DNA from: Elusimicrobium minutum
GTDB lineage: Bacteria; Elusimicrobiota; Elusimicrobia; Elusimicrobiales; UBA9959
Assembly (NCBI GenBank): GCA_020723765.1
Contig: DYIF01000004.1
Location: 74,199-138,198 of the forward strand
DNA: 64,000 bases
Reading direction: 5' to 3'
This document shows, piece by piece, positions 61,776 through 64,000 of the stretch. Every line of letters begins with the position of its first letter. The first letter of the stretch is position 1. The notes below the pieces were generated by a model. That model saw nothing but the letters and a program-made list of their open reading frames with translations. It was not told the DNA's origin and searched no databases. Made by a program: the position numbers and the translations under genes.

Positions 61776-63037
61776 TATTATTAAAAAACGCATTTCTCAT
61801 AAAAGGCGAAAAATTAGAAAAAAAAGACATACTAATCTCGCAAAACCGAATCGAAAAAATATCGGATAAAATAAATAACAAAAAAACAAAAATCGTAAAC
61901 GCAAAAGGGCTTATAGCTATTCCCTCTTTAATAGATATCCATGTTCATTCTCGAGTTCCGGGCAAAGAAGATGCCGAAGATTTTTTCACGCTTACAAAAG
62001 CGGCTTTAAGCGGAGGAGTCGGAACAGTAGTTCTTATGCCCAATACCGAACCGGCTACCGACAACCCCCAAATATTAAAAACGCTTATAAAAAAATCTAA
62101 AAAAGAATCCTGCCTGAATATTCTCTTTTCTTCCGCGGGCACAAAAAATAGAGAAGGGAAATATATTGTAAATGTGAAAGAAAATTCGAGATATTCGGTT
62201 TCGTTTACCGACGACGGAGCGTGGATAAAAGACTCCTGCGTTATGGAAAAACTTCTTGTACTTTCGGATAAATACGGGAAAAAAGTTTTTTCCCATCCTC
62301 AAACAAATTACGAAGGTTTTATAAACGAAGGAAAGATTTCTAAAAGATTAAACATACCCGGAATAAACAGAAAAACCGAATATATGGCGGTTCTAAGAGA
62401 TTGCATTTTGTCGATAATAACAAACACGCCTTTGCATCTTCAACATATAAGCGTAAAAGAATCGGTCGAAATAATAAAGGAAGCCAAAAAACTAAACCCG
62501 AAAATTACCGCGGAAACCGCCCCTCATTATTTCTGCTTTACCGAAGATAAACTTAAAGATTTAAACGCCGATTTTAAAATGAATCCTCCGCTTAGAACCG
62601 AAGAAGACAGGTTGGCGGTAATAAAAGGCTTAAAAGACAGGACAATAGACGCCATAGCCACCGACCACGCTCCTCATACCGCGGCAGAAAAATCAAAGCC
62701 CATAGATACGGCGCCTTTCGGGGTAATAGGGCTTGAAACTATGCTTTCCGCTTCGATAACCGAACTTTTTATAAAAAACAAATTTTCCCTCTCTCTGGTG
62801 ATATCGCTTATGACATCAAATCCGGCTAAAATTATAAATATAAAAGACAGAGGGATAATAAAAGAAGGGTATATAGCGGACATATCTTTGATAGACATTC
62901 GAAAAAAATGGAATGTAAAATCTTTTTATTCCAAATCAGAAAATTCTCCTTTTAAAAAAATGACTCTAACCGGAAAAAACATAACGAGCATAATAAACGG
63001 AAAAATAAGATATGAAAACGATAGATTTTTTATATAA
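61772..63037 (+). CDS. pyrC: Dihydroorotase
   Basis: 421 residues, type I (long) form. Metal site motifs: LIDIHVHSRVPGKEDAEDF (HxH), VLMPNTEPATDN, FSHPQTN, LHLQHISVKESVEII, and ATDHAPHTAAEKS with the catalytic Asp. It closes carbamoyl-aspartate to dihydroorotate in UMP synthesis. The usual Arg-Glu-Pro-Gly is Arg-Val-Pro-Gly here. pyrD follows with a 26-nt overlap, so two consecutive pyrimidine enzymes are co-expressed. Confidence 0.93.
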   Translation: MILLKNAFLIKGEKLEKKDILISQNRIEKISDKINNKKTKIVNAKGLIAIPSLIDIHVHSRVPGKEDAEDFFTLTKAALSGGVGTVVLMPNTEPATDNPQILKTLIKKSKKESCLNILFSSAGTKNREGKYIVNVKENSRYSVSFTDDGAWIKDSCVMEKLLVLSDKYGKKVFSHPQTNYEGFINEGKISKRLNIPGINRKTEYMAVLRDCILSIITNTPLHLQHISVKESVEIIKEAKKLNPKITAETAPHYFCFTEDKLKDLNADFKMNPPLRTEEDRLAVIKGLKDRTIDAIATDHAPHTAAEKSKPIDTAPFGVIGLETMLSASITELFIKNKFSLSLVISLMTSNPAKIINIKDRGIIKEGYIADISLIDIRKKWNVKSFYSKSENSPFKKMTLTGKNITSIINGKIRYENDRFFI

Positions 63038-64000
63038 AAAAATAGTAAGACCGATAGCTTTTAAAATAGACCCGGAAAAGGTTCACGATATGGCGATTTT
63101 GAAATTTAAAATCGCCTCAAATTTTAACTTTTTTAAAAAGATTGTTTCGAATTATTTTACGGTTAACTCGCCCATTTCTATCTCGGGACTAAATTTTAAA
63201 AATCCAATCGGGCTTTCCGCCGGATTTGATAAAAACGGAGAGGCGTACGATTTTTTAAAATGTTTGGGATTCGGTTTTATAGAAATCGGAAGCGTAACGC
63301 TTAAACCTCAAAAAGGAAATCCAAAGCCAAGACTATGGAGAATTCCGGAAGAAAAAGCTTTGGTAAATCACTTCGGCTTAAACAACATAGGGGCTTATGA
63401 GGTACTAAGAAATATAGAAAAAAAAGGAAAAGAAGAGATCGTTCTCGGCATCAATATATCGAAAAATAACGACACAGAATTTGAAATCGCTCATAAAAAC
63501 ATATCCGAATGTTTTAAAATTTTAAAAGACGCGGGAGATTTTTTTGTTATAAACATAAGCTGTCCCAATGTCAAAGGTTTTACCGAAAGTTTAAAAGATT
63601 ATTCGAAAAAAATAATAGAAAGCGTAAAAGAAATAGACGATAAAAAAATCGTTTTTATAAAAATATCTCCGGACATTTTGGATGAGGATTTAAAAGACAT
63701 ATCCGAACTTTGCGAAAAAACGAAAACCGGAATAGTCGCCTCTAATACCACTAAAAGAAGAGATTTAATTAAAACGAGAAAATTCGATTCTATCGAAGGA
63801 GGATTGAGTGGAAAGCCTCTTAGTAAAATAAACATCGAAACGATAGAAAAAATAAGAAGCTTTGCGCCGAACATACCGGTAATAGCAAGCGGCGGGATAT
63901 TCGATAAAAACGATATTCAATTAAGAAAGAAAGCCGGAGCGAATCTTTTCGAAATATATACTTCCTTTATATACGAAGGCCCTCTTCAGGTAAGAAATCT
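63012..64000 (+). CDS. pyrD: Dihydroorotate dehydrogenase, class 2-like with class 1 catalytic Cys (3' end beyond window)
   Basis: 329 codons visible, no stop. Class 2 (membrane, quinone) architecture: N-terminal helix FLYKKIVRPIAFKIDPEKVHDMAI, GLNFKNPIGLSAGFDKNGEA, EIGSVTLKPQKGNPKPRLWR, NHFGLNNIGA, NTTKRR, GGLSGKPL and IPVIASGGIFDKND. In class 2 the catalytic base is Ser (NxSSPN). Here it is Cys184 in NISCPNV, the residue of soluble class 1 enzymes. It oxidises dihydroorotate to orotate. ATG at 63012 overlaps the pyrC end. Confidence 0.92.
   Translation, partial: MKTIDFLYKKIVRPIAFKIDPEKVHDMAILKFKIASNFNFFKKIVSNYFTVNSPISISGLNFKNPIGLSAGFDKNGEAYDFLKCLGFGFIEIGSVTLKPQKGNPKPRLWRIPEEKALVNHFGLNNIGAYEVLRNIEKKGKEEIVLGINISKNNDTEFEIAHKNISECFKILKDAGDFFVINISCPNVKGFTESLKDYSKKIIESVKEIDDKKIVFIKISPDILDEDLKDISELCEKTKTGIVASNTTKRRDLIKTRKFDSIEGGLSGKPLSKINIETIEKIRSFAPNIPVIASGGIFDKNDIQLRKKAGANLFEIYTSFIYEGPLQVRN

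Overview
The window comes from an AT-rich Gram-negative (diderm) bacterium. An outer-membrane factor with a MacAB-type pump, many lipoproteins with a lipobox, SurA/parvulin chaperones and an MltA lytic transglycosylase all imply an outer membrane. The diaminopimelate aminotransferase (DapL) route, a SWIB-domain protein, a GH57 enzyme and a delta-proteobacteria-like hpf-hprK-rapZ-PTS block would fit several uncultured lineages (Elusimicrobiota- or Omnitrophota-like), but the sequence alone does not settle the phylum. Nearly all genes are housekeeping or envelope genes; I see no prophage, insertion sequence, CRISPR array, tRNA or rRNA.

Layout. 1-3.6 kb (minus): accC (cut by the window edge), a zinc-ribbon/TPR membrane protein, an accB whose biotin lysine is replaced, cdd and mtnP. 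3.75-8.0 kb: an outer membrane factor-macA-macB operon behind a promoter carrying a TetR-type operator. 8.1-8.6 kb: the first of four composite word-repeat elements. 8.6-10 kb (plus): a HAD/nucleotidyltransferase pair. 10-23.8 kb (minus): an inactive-looking S41 homologue, an unknown membrane protein, a clostripain-like protease, mutS, an ankyrin lipoprotein and addBA. 23.8-34.1 kb: one long operon hpf-hprK-rapZ-EIIA-EIIB-GH57-EIIC-EIID-HPr-EI-lepA, a mannose-family PTS with its HPr kinase and an alpha-glucan enzyme inside it. 34.2-36.7 kb: two diguanylate cyclases. 36.8-39.6 kb (plus): two parvulin-type isomerases and pdxA. 40.4-45.5 kb: a regulatory intergenic region, a lone response regulator, a GYF_2 protein, an M20 peptidase and a trypsin zymogen. 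45.5-53.1 kb (minus): an alpha/beta hydrolase, dapL, dapB, a beta-lactamase-like hydrolase, clpC and an NfeD-type membrane protease. 53.2-58.1 kb: SWIB, rpmB, mltA, a dynamin-like GTPase and a cation:proton antiporter. 58.2-60.6 kb: two secreted TPR paralogues with an identical 5' cassette, flanking a Cys-rich secreted protein. 60.9-64 kb (plus): nitroreductase, a small membrane protein, pyrC and pyrD (cut by the edge).

Patterns across the window. (1) Four intergenic regions carry a composite element: a degenerate 8-bp-period array (NNTRGANG) followed, always in the same order and orientation, by a 7-bp-period array (WTTRAAC), sometimes with CT-rich blocks. (2) Many first genes of transcription units lack a Shine-Dalgarno site and have a -10 hexamer only 6-9 nt before the start codon, suggesting frequent leaderless mRNAs, while many other genes, especially those inside operons, have strong GGAGG sites. 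(3) The duplicated TPR genes differ in the homopolymer between -35 and -10 (9 versus 12 A/T), giving promoter spacers of 14 and 17 bp, as expected for a slippage-switched promoter.
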